From Paenochrobactrum glaciei (lineage in GTDB: Bacteria; Pseudomonadota; Alphaproteobacteria; Rhizobiales; Rhizobiaceae): 64,000 nt of DNA. The stretch spans positions 35,715 through 99,714 of the forward strand of contig NZ_BAAADE010000009.1 in the NCBI RefSeq assembly GCF_039522165.1, given 5' to 3'. This document shows, in pieces, positions 26,577-34,752 of the stretch. Position numbers and translations under genes: made by a program. The notes beneath the pieces were generated by a model. The model did not search any database, had not been told where the DNA came from, and saw only the letters and a list, made by a program, of their open reading frames with translations. The stretch's first letter is position 1. Every line of letters starts with the position of its first letter.

Positions 26577-27752
26577 ATGAAATCTCTGGGGCGCATTTCA
26601 CAATTATCTTTAGCTTTTGGTTTGACATTTTCACTGGCAGTACCGGTGCTGGCCGATGATATTATCATTGGTGGTGCACTGAGCCTGACAGGCGTGCAGG
26701 CACCATTGGATGAGGCCGGCCTTAAAGGTGCAGAAGTTGCCGTTAAATATTTGAACGAGCAGGGCGGCGTGCTTGGCAAGCAGCTGAAGCTTATCAATAT
26801 TGATGGTAAAAGTGATCCGGTTGTGGTTGGCAATAATGCCATCAACGCGATCAATCAGGGCGCGAAGCTGATTATTGCACCTTGCGATTTCGATTTTGGC
26901 GGCCCTGCCAGCCGTGAAGCACAAAATGCTGATCTGGTTGGTATTTCCACCTGTGCATCTGACCCGCTTTACAGCTCGTGGTCGCTGGGTGACAAGCAGT
27001 TTACCCTTGCAATGTGGAACACCACTATGGGTGCCACGGCTGCGGAGTTTGCTTATAAAGAACGTAACTGGAAAACCGCTTATGTGGTGACAGACCAGTT
27101 TATTGCTTACACGAAAAGCCTGAGCAAATATTTCACCCAGCATTTCAAAGATATTGGTGGTGAAGTGCTGCTGGAAGACAGCTACACGCAAGGCGCACAG
27201 GATTTTTCTGCGCAGCTCGCCCGTTTGCAGGCACTGCCAAACAAGCCTGACGTGATCTTTATTTCGTCTTACATGCCGGATTTGGGCACGATCATTCGCG
27301 CTATCCGTGAAGTAGGCATTACCACACCGATTATCGGTGGTGACTCTTATGATGATCCAAGCCTTTTTGATGCGCTTGGTGAGCGTTTTGGCAATGATGT
27401 CTACTTTGTTGGTCACACATGGATGGGGCCGGAAGCGCATCCTGATATGCCGAAATTTATCGACCTTTATAAAGCACAATTTGGCAGCGAACCGGATACA
27501 TCTTTTGTTGCGACCGGTTGGGACACTGTGATGATGATGGCAAAGGCCATTGAAGTTGCAGGCTCTACAGATGGTGCAGCCGTTGCCAAGGCGCTGGAAG
27601 AAACCGAATTTGATTTGCTGACCGGTAAATTGTCTTACAGCAATGCCGAACTTGGCCATCAGCCGAATAAATCCGCAGCGATCATCGCTGTTAATGCCGG
27701 AAAACCTTCTTTCCTTGGTTGGCGCCGTGTTGAAAGCCAGCCAAACCCGTAA
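26577..27752 (+). CDS. branched-chain-amino-acid-type (HAAT) ABC transporter substrate-binding protein
   Basis: 391 aa with a Sec signal peptide (1-26, cleavage at VLADD). The mature part is a type I periplasmic-binding fold of the LivJ/AmiC class: IIIGGALSLTGVQAP at the start, KLINIDGKSDP near 80, and the second-lobe segment PDVIFISSYMPDLGTIIRAIREVG near 220-245. It is first in a complete five-gene importer operon. The class covers branched-chain amino acids, amides and urea; the ligand cannot be told from sequence. A hairpin follows it. Confidence 0.92.
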   Translation: MKSLGRISQLSLAFGLTFSLAVPVLADDIIIGGALSLTGVQAPLDEAGLKGAEVAVKYLNEQGGVLGKQLKLINIDGKSDPVVVGNNAINAINQGAKLIIAPCDFDFGGPASREAQNADLVGISTCASDPLYSSWSLGDKQFTLAMWNTTMGATAAEFAYKERNWKTAYVVTDQFIAYTKSLSKYFTQHFKDIGGEVLLEDSYTQGAQDFSAQLARLQALPNKPDVIFISSYMPDLGTIIRAIREVGITTPIIGGDSYDDPSLFDALGERFGNDVYFVGHTWMGPEAHPDMPKFIDLYKAQFGSEPDTSFVATGWDTVMMMAKAIEVAGSTDGAAVAKALEETEFDLLTGKLSYSNAELGHQPNKSAAIIAVNAGKPSFLGWRRVESQPNP

Positions 27753-27784
27753 CTTGCAATAATGGCATTGTTTGTCACTGACTG

Positions 27785-27817
27785 GATCGCCCTTGGCCAT
27801 TGTGGTTGAGGGCGGTC
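27785..27817 (+). repeat. hairpin after the HAAT binding-protein gene
   Basis: Arms GATCGCCCT (27785-27793) and AGGGCGGTC (27809-27817) pair over 9 bp with one T-G pair and a 15-nt loop. No T-tract follows. It lies in the 114-bp gap before the first ATPase gene. Confidence 0.45.
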
Positions 27818-27866
27818 ATCAGCATCGGCGCATTGTCTTTCAATTCCTCCATTGGATAAAGAAAAT

Positions 27867-28634
27867 ATGACTGAGCAAAGCCTGCGGGCTCATTCAATCA
27901 TTGTCGAATTTTCCGGTTTAAGGGCGCTGGACAATGTCAGCCTGCACTTGAACAGAGGTGAAATTCTGGGGCTTATTGGTCCGAACGGATCGGGCAAAAC
28001 CACATTGATCAATGTGCTGACCGGACAGGTTAAACCTGTATCGGGCACAGTGACATGTGATGGTGAAGATTTAAGCGCTTTGCTGCCGCGCCATCGGGCG
28101 CTGCGCGGAATTATGCGCTCTTTCCAGACAGTGCGTTTGTTTCATAATCTGACAGTGCGCGAAAATATCGAAGTGGCAGCAATTGCCAAAGGTTTGTCGC
28201 GTAAGCAAGCCGGACGTGCAGCTGACCAATTGCTGGAAGAATTCTCGCTTTTCCATCAGCGTTTCGAGCTGGCAAGTGCGCTCAATTATGGTGACGAGCG
28301 ACGGGTGGAAATTGCGCGTGCTTTGGCGGCATCGCCTAAATATCTGCTGTTGGATGAACCTGCTGCGGGCATGAATGAAGAAGAATCTTCCATGTTGATG
28401 GAAATTCTGGCGCGTCTGCCGCAAGAGCGCAATCTGGGCATTATTATTATCGATCACGACATGCCGCTGATTATGCGTTTGTGCCATCGCTTGCAGGCCA
28501 TTGCGCAGGGTAAAACCATCGGCGAGGGCGGTGTGGATGAAGTGCGGCGGCTACCGGCGGTTATCGAAGCCTATCTTGGCGCGGACGCGTTGGAACATGA
28601 TGCCGATTATATGAAGGCAACTCCTCATGCTTGA
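27867..28634 (+). CDS. HAAT ABC transporter ATP-binding protein (LivG type)
   Basis: 255 aa from ATG 27867 (an in-frame TTG at 27852 lacks support). Walker A GPNGSGKTT (about 37-45), Q-loop, a degenerate signature (ALNYGDERRVEIARAL, where LSYGxQR is usual), Walker B YLLLDEPAAGMN and switch His in IIIDHDM are visible. The AAGMN segment after Walker B is typical of LivG. It overlaps the LivF-type gene by 8 bp. Confidence 0.92.
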   Translation: MTEQSLRAHSIIVEFSGLRALDNVSLHLNRGEILGLIGPNGSGKTTLINVLTGQVKPVSGTVTCDGEDLSALLPRHRALRGIMRSFQTVRLFHNLTVRENIEVAAIAKGLSRKQAGRAADQLLEEFSLFHQRFELASALNYGDERRVEIARALAASPKYLLLDEPAAGMNEEESSMLMEILARLPQERNLGIIIIDHDMPLIMRLCHRLQAIAQGKTIGEGGVDEVRRLPAVIEAYLGADALEHDADYMKATPHA

Positions 28635-29334
28635 AATTAATTCCATCGAACTGCGCTACGGCGCTGTGAAAGCTGTGCGTGATGTGAGCCTGAAGGTCAA
28701 TCAGGGTGAGCTGGTCACGTTGCTGGGTGCCAATGGTGCTGGCAAATCGTCGACGCTGAAATCGATTGCCGGTGTGCTGAAACCAAGCCGCGGTACAATT
28801 ACATTGAACGGCGAAAATATTGCCAATCTGTCACCGGAGCAGCTGGTGCGTCGCGGTGTGGCTATGGTGCCGGAAACGCGCGATGTTTTTCCGGACTTGA
28901 CTGTTGATGAAAATTTGCAGCTTGGTGCTTTCAGCCGTCGCCGTGATACGCGCGGCGTTGAAAAAAGCCGCGAATTTATGTTCGACTTATTTCCGCTTTT
29001 GGCCGAGCGCATCAAGCAGCCGGCAGGCACTTTGTCGGGCGGTCAACAGCAACAGCTGGTGATTGCGCGCGCGATGATGTCTGATCCGAGCTTGTTGTTG
29101 CTGGATGAGCCGTCACTTGGCCTCGCTCCGGTAATTGTGGATGTCATTTTTGAAATGATCGTCAAATTGCGCCAGTCGGGTCTGACCATTCTATTGGTTG
29201 AGCAAAATGCCTCCAAGGCAATGAAAGTCAGTGACAGAAACTACATTCTTTCACTGGGTCGCGTCGCCACACATGGCACAACGGCCGAAATTGCCGAGCG
29301 CTCCGACCTTAAATCAATCTATCTGGGAGGCTGA
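28627..29334 (+). CDS. HAAT ABC transporter ATP-binding protein (LivF type)
   Basis: 235 aa. Walker A GANGAGKSS (about 34-42), signature LSGGQQQQLVIARAM, Walker B LLLLDEPSLGLAP and the LVEQNASKAM segment that marks LivF are all present. It pairs with the LivG-type ATPase to drive the two permeases. Start overlaps the preceding gene by 8 bp, indicating translational coupling. Confidence 0.93.
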   Translation: MLEINSIELRYGAVKAVRDVSLKVNQGELVTLLGANGAGKSSTLKSIAGVLKPSRGTITLNGENIANLSPEQLVRRGVAMVPETRDVFPDLTVDENLQLGAFSRRRDTRGVEKSREFMFDLFPLLAERIKQPAGTLSGGQQQQLVIARAMMSDPSLLLLDEPSLGLAPVIVDVIFEMIVKLRQSGLTILLVEQNASKAMKVSDRNYILSLGRVATHGTTAEIAERSDLKSIYLGG

Positions 29335-29338
29335 GAAA

Positions 29339-30229
29339 ATGGCCGTTTATATTCAATTTCTCACTGATGCTCTCAGTCTCGGCAGTCTTTATGCGTTGAT
29401 GGCGCTCGGGCTGGTGATTGTTTATGGTATTTTGAAACTGGTCAATTTTGCTTATGGCGAATTGATTATGGTTGCAGGCTACACACTGTTTTTGCTTGGC
29501 GGCACGCCATTTCCGTGGCTGGCCATGGCAGGTGTCGCGATTATCATGGCAATTTTAACCGGTATCGCCACTGAATATGTGGCCTTCCGTCCGGTGCGCT
29601 CCAAATCCGTCACCGCGGTGCTGATTACCTCATTTGCTTTTTCAACATTGTTGCAAAATGCGGCTTTGCTCTTCATTTCGCCACGCGCCCGCACTGTGCC
29701 GCTGCCGGAAATTTTCTCTGATACCATTAATTTGGGCGGGGCAATTATTCCGCTGCGCAATATTCTGACCATTGTTGTGGCCGTGATTATGCTTGGCATT
29801 TTCACGTATATCATGAAGAAAACCGTGCTTGGTCTGGCCATGCGCGCCGCGGCAACCAAATTCACCATGGCACGTATGCTTGGCATTCCGGCTAATCTGG
29901 TCATTACCTCAGCTTTCGCAATCAGTGGCTTGTTGGCCGGTGTTGTGTCACTATTCTGGTTTGGCCGTATTGGTTCTGTCGTGCCGGGCATCGGGTTGGA
30001 GCCATTGCTGGTGGCCTTTATTGCGACCGTGATTGGTGGCATGCGCAGCCTGCAAGGGGCTGTGGTCGGTGGCTTTTTATTGGCGTTGATTGTCACAAGC
30101 TTCAACTATTTCCTGCCGCCGGAACTCTTGAAATTCCGCGACGCTTTCACATTCTCACTGGTCATTTTGATCCTGCTTTGGCGCCCTGATGGCTTGATTA
30201 AAGGCCCGGCAACCGGTCAGCGGACATAA
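29339..30229 (+). CDS. HAAT ABC transporter permease (LivH type)
   Basis: 296 aa from the ATG at 29339, which stands 4 bp after the LivF-type stop and behind GGGAGGCTGAG. About eight membrane segments. Typical landmarks are SLYALMALGLVIVYGILKL near 15-33, NFAYGEL near 35 and the cytoplasmic coupling loop around MRAAATKFTMARMLGI near 180. It forms the channel with the LivM-type subunit. Confidence 0.92.
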   Translation: MAVYIQFLTDALSLGSLYALMALGLVIVYGILKLVNFAYGELIMVAGYTLFLLGGTPFPWLAMAGVAIIMAILTGIATEYVAFRPVRSKSVTAVLITSFAFSTLLQNAALLFISPRARTVPLPEIFSDTINLGGAIIPLRNILTIVVAVIMLGIFTYIMKKTVLGLAMRAAATKFTMARMLGIPANLVITSAFAISGLLAGVVSLFWFGRIGSVVPGIGLEPLLVAFIATVIGGMRSLQGAVVGGFLLALIVTSFNYFLPPELLKFRDAFTFSLVILILLWRPDGLIKGPATGQRT

Positions 30230-30243
30230 CAGGGAGCAGGATC

Positions 30244-31263
30244 ATGAATAAAAATAAACTCATTACACTCGCTGTGGTTATCGCGCCGGTTTTAGTGCTG
30301 GTACTCATCGCTAAAATGCTTGGCTTTCCGGTTTTCGAGCGTATCGCAACCCTGTTGCTGATCAATATGATCCTCGTGCTGGGCTTGCAGGTTTTTATGG
30401 GCAACTCAGGCATTTTGTCCTTTGCTCACATCGCCTTCATGGGCATTGGCGCTTACACATCGTCGCTTTTTACCATTCCGCTGCAAATGCGGGGCATGGT
30501 GTTACCTGATCTTTATCCGGTGTTAAAGCCGCTTTTGCTAAGCCCTTATAGCGCGATTGTGCTTGGTGCTATTGTGGCAATGCTGGTAGCGGCACTGATT
30601 GCTTATCCGCTGATGCGCTTGTCAGATGCGGCAGCGGTGATCACATCTTTTGCGCTTCTTGTCGTGATGCACACAATCATGGTCAATTGGAGCGAAGTGA
30701 CCAATGGCCCGCGCACCCTTTTTGGAGTGCCAAAAGCAACCAGCCTTTATCTGGCAGCAGGTGGTGCGGTTTTGGCGATGATTGCTGCACTTTTCTTTAA
30801 AGAATCCCGCAGCGGTTTGTTACTGCGTGCTGTGCGTGATGATGAAGTGGCAGCAGGCGCAATGGGTGCCAATCTTTCGCTGTTGCGTTGGCGCGGCTTT
30901 GTATTGAGCGCACTGTTTGCAGGTTTTGCCGGTGGCATGTGGGCACATTTTATCACTTCGTTTCAGCCGTCAGCGTTTTACCTGAAAGAAACCTTCGTCA
31001 TTCTCGGCATGCTGGTGATCGGCGGTGCAGCGACTGTTTCAGGTGCGGTGCTTGGTACATTTCTGGTGACCTTTGCATTTGAAGCATTACGAGCCGCCGA
31101 AAACACGCTCAATGCTTCCGCTGTGTTGCCATGGCAGATGATTGGTCTGACCGAAATTACTCTGGCGCTTGCCATGATTGTCATTCTGATCCTTCGGCCA
31201 AGCGGCCTGATCGGGGCAGAAGAGTTTGGTGCGCTGATAAGTAAAAAATGGCGGCGCGACTAA
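30244..31263 (+). CDS. HAAT ABC transporter permease (LivM type)
   Basis: 339 aa with about ten membrane segments. LGLQVFMGNSGILSFAHIAFMGIGAY near 45-70 and LLRAVRDDEVAAGAMG near 195-210 (the coupling loop) are typical of LivM. It starts 14 bp after the LivH-type gene with a GGGAGCAGG ribosome-binding site. It completes the importer. Confidence 0.92.
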   Translation: MNKNKLITLAVVIAPVLVLVLIAKMLGFPVFERIATLLLINMILVLGLQVFMGNSGILSFAHIAFMGIGAYTSSLFTIPLQMRGMVLPDLYPVLKPLLLSPYSAIVLGAIVAMLVAALIAYPLMRLSDAAAVITSFALLVVMHTIMVNWSEVTNGPRTLFGVPKATSLYLAAGGAVLAMIAALFFKESRSGLLLRAVRDDEVAAGAMGANLSLLRWRGFVLSALFAGFAGGMWAHFITSFQPSAFYLKETFVILGMLVIGGAATVSGAVLGTFLVTFAFEALRAAENTLNASAVLPWQMIGLTEITLALAMIVILILRPSGLIGAEEFGALISKKWRRD

Positions 31264-31308
31264 TCACAAACTTCATCATTCGTGTTCATATATGATCGGG
31301 AGAATTCT

Positions 31309-31986
31309 ATGAGCTGGAAAACTAATTATCGTTCGTTTTATTATCAGGGCGCACCGGAGCCTGATGATATTGTGCTGGATCCAGCTGAAACTGCATTGCT
31401 GGTCGTCGACATCCAAGGTGTTTATCTGGTGCCTTCTGAAGATGCCGCACAGCGTGACGCGTGGGCGCCGTTTCGCGAGCGCATGAATGATGTTGTCATT
31501 CCTAATGTTGCCAAACTGATCGACAAATGCCGCTCTCAAGAATTGGAAGTGATGTTTGCACGCATCGCTTGTCTTAAAGATAATGGCCGTGATCGTTCCC
31601 TCAGCCAGAAAAAGCCGGGCTGGAATTATCTGTTGCTGCCGAAAGATGCTGAAGAATCCAGCATTGTGCCGGAATTACAGCCGCAGGGCGATGAGATTGT
31701 TTTCTGCAAAACAACAGACAGTGCCCTGACCGGCACCAATATGCGGTTGATCTTGCAGAATATGGGCATCAAAAACGTTATTGTTGTGGGTATTTTCACT
31801 GACCAGTGTATTTCATCCACCGTGCGCAGCCTTGCTGATGAAAGTTTCAATGTGGTGGTGGTTGAAGATTGCTGTGCCGCAGCAACCAAAGAGCTGCATG
31901 ACCATGAACTTGAAATCATCAACATGATTTATTGTCATGTGGTTTCATCGGATGAAGTGGTCAGCTTCCTCAAGCCTCAGAAATAA
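31309..31986 (+). CDS. cysteine hydrolase of the isochorismatase superfamily
   Basis: 225 aa from ATG 31309, with GGGAG 6 bp upstream. The triad of amidase-type members is complete: Asp34 (LVVDIQG), Lys134 (VFCKTTDSA) and Cys167 (FTDQCISST). This favours hydrolysis of a C-N bond (N-carbamoylsarcosine amidase, ureidoacrylate or biuret-type amidases) over isochorismatase proper. It is the last gene of the importer operon, 45 bp after the LivM-type gene, and is followed by a strong terminator. Import of an amide or ureido compound followed by cytoplasmic deamination is a reasonable inference. Confidence 0.88.
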   Translation: MSWKTNYRSFYYQGAPEPDDIVLDPAETALLVVDIQGVYLVPSEDAAQRDAWAPFRERMNDVVIPNVAKLIDKCRSQELEVMFARIACLKDNGRDRSLSQKKPGWNYLLLPKDAEESSIVPELQPQGDEIVFCKTTDSALTGTNMRLILQNMGIKNVIVVGIFTDQCISSTVRSLADESFNVVVVEDCCAAATKELHDHELEIINMIYCHVVSSDEVVSFLKPQK

Positions 31987-31992
31987 TCTTTT

Positions 31993-32030
31993 AAACGGCC
32001 GGCTGAAAAATCAACCGGCCGTTTTTATTT
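31993..32030. terminator. bidirectional intrinsic terminator
   Basis: Arms AAACGGCCGG (31993-32002) and CCGGCCGTTT (32015-32024) extend to an inner CTGA/TCAA pair and end in a T-run on the plus strand. It separates the convergent cysteine hydrolase and glutamine-synthetase-like genes. Confidence 0.9.
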
Positions 32031-33352
32031 TAATAGAGTTTCCGATAAAGCGCGGCAATGTCCTCTTGATCGAGGTGTGCGACACGCTCGATCTCATATT
32101 CCTTCACCGCAAAAAATGTTTCTCTTAACGGTTCCGGCAACCATCCAAGTGCTATCGGATCAGTTTTCAGTGCGTCCAAGGCTTTTTCCAGCGTTTCGGG
32201 TAAGCGCTTGAGCTGATGATGATCACGCTCTGACTGGCTCATTTCTTCCGGATTTTTATCTGTCAAAATGGGTAATTTGAGCTTGTTGGTTATGCCATCC
32301 AGCCCACTATAAATCAGCATAGCCAATGCCAGATATGGATTGGCGGTAGCGTCGCAGGCGCGATATTCCACATTAAGTTGCTCTCTTACATTCAGACCGG
32401 GCAATTTCAGAACCGGACACACCCGCAAACTTGCCTCGCGATCCTGCTCGGCAAGCCATGTATAAGACGAGCTCCAATTATAGGGTTTCAATCGTATATA
32501 AGAGGAAACACTTGGAGCCGTTAAGGCTAAAATCGCAGGTAAATGTGCTAAAATGCCTGCACAAAAAGCGGCCATGCCGGCTGACATTTTAGCTGTGCCA
32601 TTTTCATCATAACTACAAGAGCGACCATCAGCATCTGTGAGGCTAAAATGAATATGGACACCATTTCCAGCCTGATCGGCCAAAGGTTTGGGGGCAAAGC
32701 TACATTCCCAGCCATAATTGCGCACGAGTTCGCGGGTGATTTCCCGCACGGCAATGGCTTTATCTGCGGCATAGAGCGGATCATCGGGCGAAATGCTGAT
32801 TTCTAATTGTCCAAACCCGAGTTCTGCCAACACCACTTCAGGCTCAATATTTGCATCACTGAGAGCTGCAACCAGTTGCGAAGCAAAAGGATCAAGCTGC
32901 CGAAGTCCTGAAAAAGACAAAGAATGCGCCGGTGCCTTACCCGTTTCAAAGACATAAAATTCTTGTTCAAAAGCAACTTTTAATTTGAGGCCGGTTGCTT
33001 GATAGAGGGCGCTAATGGCTTGTTTTAAAAAAAAGCGCGGGCAGGCGACCCAAGGTGAGCCGTCAATTTCGGTCAGGTCACCCATGATCATATCGAAGGT
33101 TGTTTCAGTACCTGTTTTACTGGTAGTGAAACGTGCTTTTTCGTCAGGAATAAGACGTAAATCACCCGATGAAAGCCAGATATTTCGGCTTGCCAGCCTG
33201 TTAAAAGCGGTCAGTGACAGGTTGGATGGTATCCAGCCCACGCCGCGGGATTTTAGGTCGTCAAATTTATATGCTTGTATAAACCGGCCACGGGTAATGG
33301 CAGCCAGATCGGTTGTTACGATGCCTGCAAGAGGTTCAAATTGTTTTGACAT
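32030..33352 (-). CDS. glutamine synthetase family ligase
   Basis: 440 aa from the ATG at 33352, chosen for the AAGGGCGG just upstream; a longer reading to 33391 adds 13 residues without a ribosome-binding site. The catalytic domain of type I-like glutamine synthetases is present: FEQEFYV (metal Glu), NGVHIHFSL (His loop), the RLKPYNWSSSYTWLAEQDREASLRV region split around residue 300, and VEYRACDATANPY. The substrate segment RLKPYNW differs from RPGGAN-type loops of true GlnA, so a gamma-glutamyl-amine ligase (PuuA/GlnA3-like) is likelier than housekeeping glutamine synthetase. It faces the importer/amidase operon, and capture of released ammonia or amine is a possible link. Confidence 0.85.
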   Translation of the reverse strand: MSKQFEPLAGIVTTDLAAITRGRFIQAYKFDDLKSRGVGWIPSNLSLTAFNRLASRNIWLSSGDLRLIPDEKARFTTSKTGTETTFDMIMGDLTEIDGSPWVACPRFFLKQAISALYQATGLKLKVAFEQEFYVFETGKAPAHSLSFSGLRQLDPFASQLVAALSDANIEPEVVLAELGFGQLEISISPDDPLYAADKAIAVREITRELVRNYGWECSFAPKPLADQAGNGVHIHFSLTDADGRSCSYDENGTAKMSAGMAAFCAGILAHLPAILALTAPSVSSYIRLKPYNWSSSYTWLAEQDREASLRVCPVLKLPGLNVREQLNVEYRACDATANPYLALAMLIYSGLDGITNKLKLPILTDKNPEEMSQSERDHHQLKRLPETLEKALDALKTDPIALGWLPEPLRETFFAVKEYEIERVAHLDQEDIAALYRKLY

Positions 33353-33471
33353 TCCGCCGCCCTTAACGAGCTTGTCTTTAGAAAAGCCCACCGAATATTT
33401 AAAACCTATATAACAGCGCCTGTAGATTGTAGCAATTTTTTGATCACATCAAACCATGTTGAGCAAGATTT

Positions 33472-34026
33472 TTAGTGACGCAGGTTCAGCTGACGTAATG
33501 ATTGCATTATATTGGTGAAATATTGCTCATTATCCAAAGCTTGGGTGACAATAATCGCGCCCTGAATGCCTGCAATAGTGGTTGTGGCCAATTGCAAAGC
33601 TTGTGCTTTGTCATGCCCAAGATGCACTAAATGTGTAGCTAGTATTTCGATCCAGCGACTGAAATATTGTTTTACCTCTTCGGCAAAACGATCGCGGGTT
33701 TCAACCAGAGCCAATGCGCCGATGAGGCAAATTCTACGACCCGTTTTGAAATATGTCTCAACGGCCGAAAACATTTTTGCGAGAGCATCCGTTTCATTAT
33801 GTTCGAGTGGCAGAAAAATGTTTGCCTCGAACCAATCGCCGATATCGGCTATCACTGCTTTGGCCATTTCATCTTTGCCACCGGGAAAGAAATGATAAAG
33901 GCTGCCTTTGCCAAGCTTTGTATGCTCAGAAATCAAAGCAATGCTTGTGCCATCAAAACCATAGCGACGAAAAACTTCCCCCAAAAGAGGGATGATATCG
34001 GCTTTTTCCAGAATGATTTTGACCAT
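33472..34026 (-). CDS. TetR/AcrR-family regulator
   Basis: 184 aa from the ATG at 34026. The N-terminal HTH (about 12-55: VFRRYGFDGTSIALISEHTKLGKGSLYHFF region) is typical of TetR proteins, and the C-terminal half resembles the YxaF/LmrA-type ligand domain (GALALVETRDRFAEEVKQYF). Its start codon overlaps the stop of the upstream HPP gene, so the two form one minus-strand operon. A palindrome with core ACCAATTGGT upstream of the HPP gene is the probable autoregulatory operator. Confidence 0.88.
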   Translation of the reverse strand: MVKIILEKADIIPLLGEVFRRYGFDGTSIALISEHTKLGKGSLYHFFPGGKDEMAKAVIADIGDWFEANIFLPLEHNETDALAKMFSAVETYFKTGRRICLIGALALVETRDRFAEEVKQYFSRWIEILATHLVHLGHDKAQALQLATTTIAGIQGAIIVTQALDNEQYFTNIMQSLRQLNLRH

Positions 34027-34514
34027 TAACTGTTCCTTAGAGGATAAATCCCGCGCGTTAAGCGATGATAGAAGCAAGCGATGGTGACGAGCAAGACCGC
34101 ACCGATCATGACAGGCATAATCAGAAACTCAAAACCTGGATTTTCTGCAAAAATAGCAAGCGGTACGGCACCTGCTGGCGGATGGGTAATGCGTAATGCG
34201 GCCATGATGCTGATGGCCAAGCCGATGGCAATGGCAACGCCCCACCATTCGTTGGGCAAAGCTTGGCGAGCTAATAATCCGACTAGAGCCGAAACAAAAT
34301 GACCGCCGATAACATTGGCTGGTTGGGAGAGGGGACTTGCTGGTGCGGAGAACAAAAGAACGCAGCTTGCACCAAAAGGCGCCATGATAAAGGGCGAGCT
34401 GGAATAGAAGCTGAGAGCTCCGAGCGCGCCGATTGCCAGCAAACCACCAGCACCTGCAATGGCTGACATGCGCAGCGGCTGTTGTGGTTGATGACGTGTC
34501 ACATAATGCTTCAT
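34026..34514 (-). CDS. HPP-family four-helix membrane protein
   Basis: 162 aa from the ATG at 34514; a TTG at 34535 would start inside the operator. Four membrane segments (about 18-38, 45-63, 75-110, 125-145), with SPFIMAPFGASCVLLFSAPASPLSQPANVIGGH carrying the PASP-type HPP signature (split between about 37 and 70) and ITHPPAGA near 110. HPP proteins are linked to nitrite transport in cyanobacteria and plants; in proteobacteria the role is unclear. Co-transcription with a TetR regulator suggests inducible expression. Confidence 0.88.
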   Translation of the reverse strand: MKHYVTRHQPQQPLRMSAIAGAGGLLAIGALGALSFYSSSPFIMAPFGASCVLLFSAPASPLSQPANVIGGHFVSALVGLLARQALPNEWWGVAIAIGLAISIMAALRITHPPAGAVPLAIFAENPGFEFLIMPVMIGAVLLVTIACFYHRLTRGIYPLRNS

Positions 34515-34529
34515 GAATGGCGAATCCTG

Positions 34530-34560
34530 TACCAATCGTTTTATATTTTACCAATTGGTA
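34530..34560. promoter_or_regulatory. TetR operator before the HPP-tetR operon
   Basis: A perfect 12-bp palindrome TACCAATTGGTA (34549-34560), plus a half-site TACCAAT (34530-34536) 19 bp away in the same phase. The site sits just upstream of the HPP start on the minus strand, where a repressor would block initiation. Its core ACCA-N2-TGGT is also found at the Cox-like operon promoter near 45.1 kb. Confidence 0.6.
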
Positions 34561-34752
34561 CAGAGGTTATCTTGTGTGGTCAAGTGATGAAAAAATATTT
34601 AAGAATGAATGTCAAAAATTATAAGCTCAATTATAATAGTGAAAATACAACCAAATTTAAAACTCATTTTTAAAATTTATATTTATATATAGAAATAAAT
34701 AAATTGTAATTTAAGTTAAATTTTCTTTGTTTTATTTATTTATGGTGTTTAT

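Noticed and set aside
26631..27800. 389-codon open frame antisense to the HAAT binding-protein gene
   Set aside because: It mirrors the sense gene, is rich in Cys, His and Arg with no recognisable domain, and has no ribosome-binding site. The sense frame has a signal peptide and clear family motifs.
32030..33352. Housekeeping glutamine synthetase glnA
   Set aside because: The substrate loop reads RLKPYNW and no glnB is adjacent; a gamma-glutamyl-amine ligase is more likely.
34026..34535. Longer HPP protein starting at TTG 34535
   Set aside because: That start lies inside the proposed TetR operator and has no ribosome-binding site.
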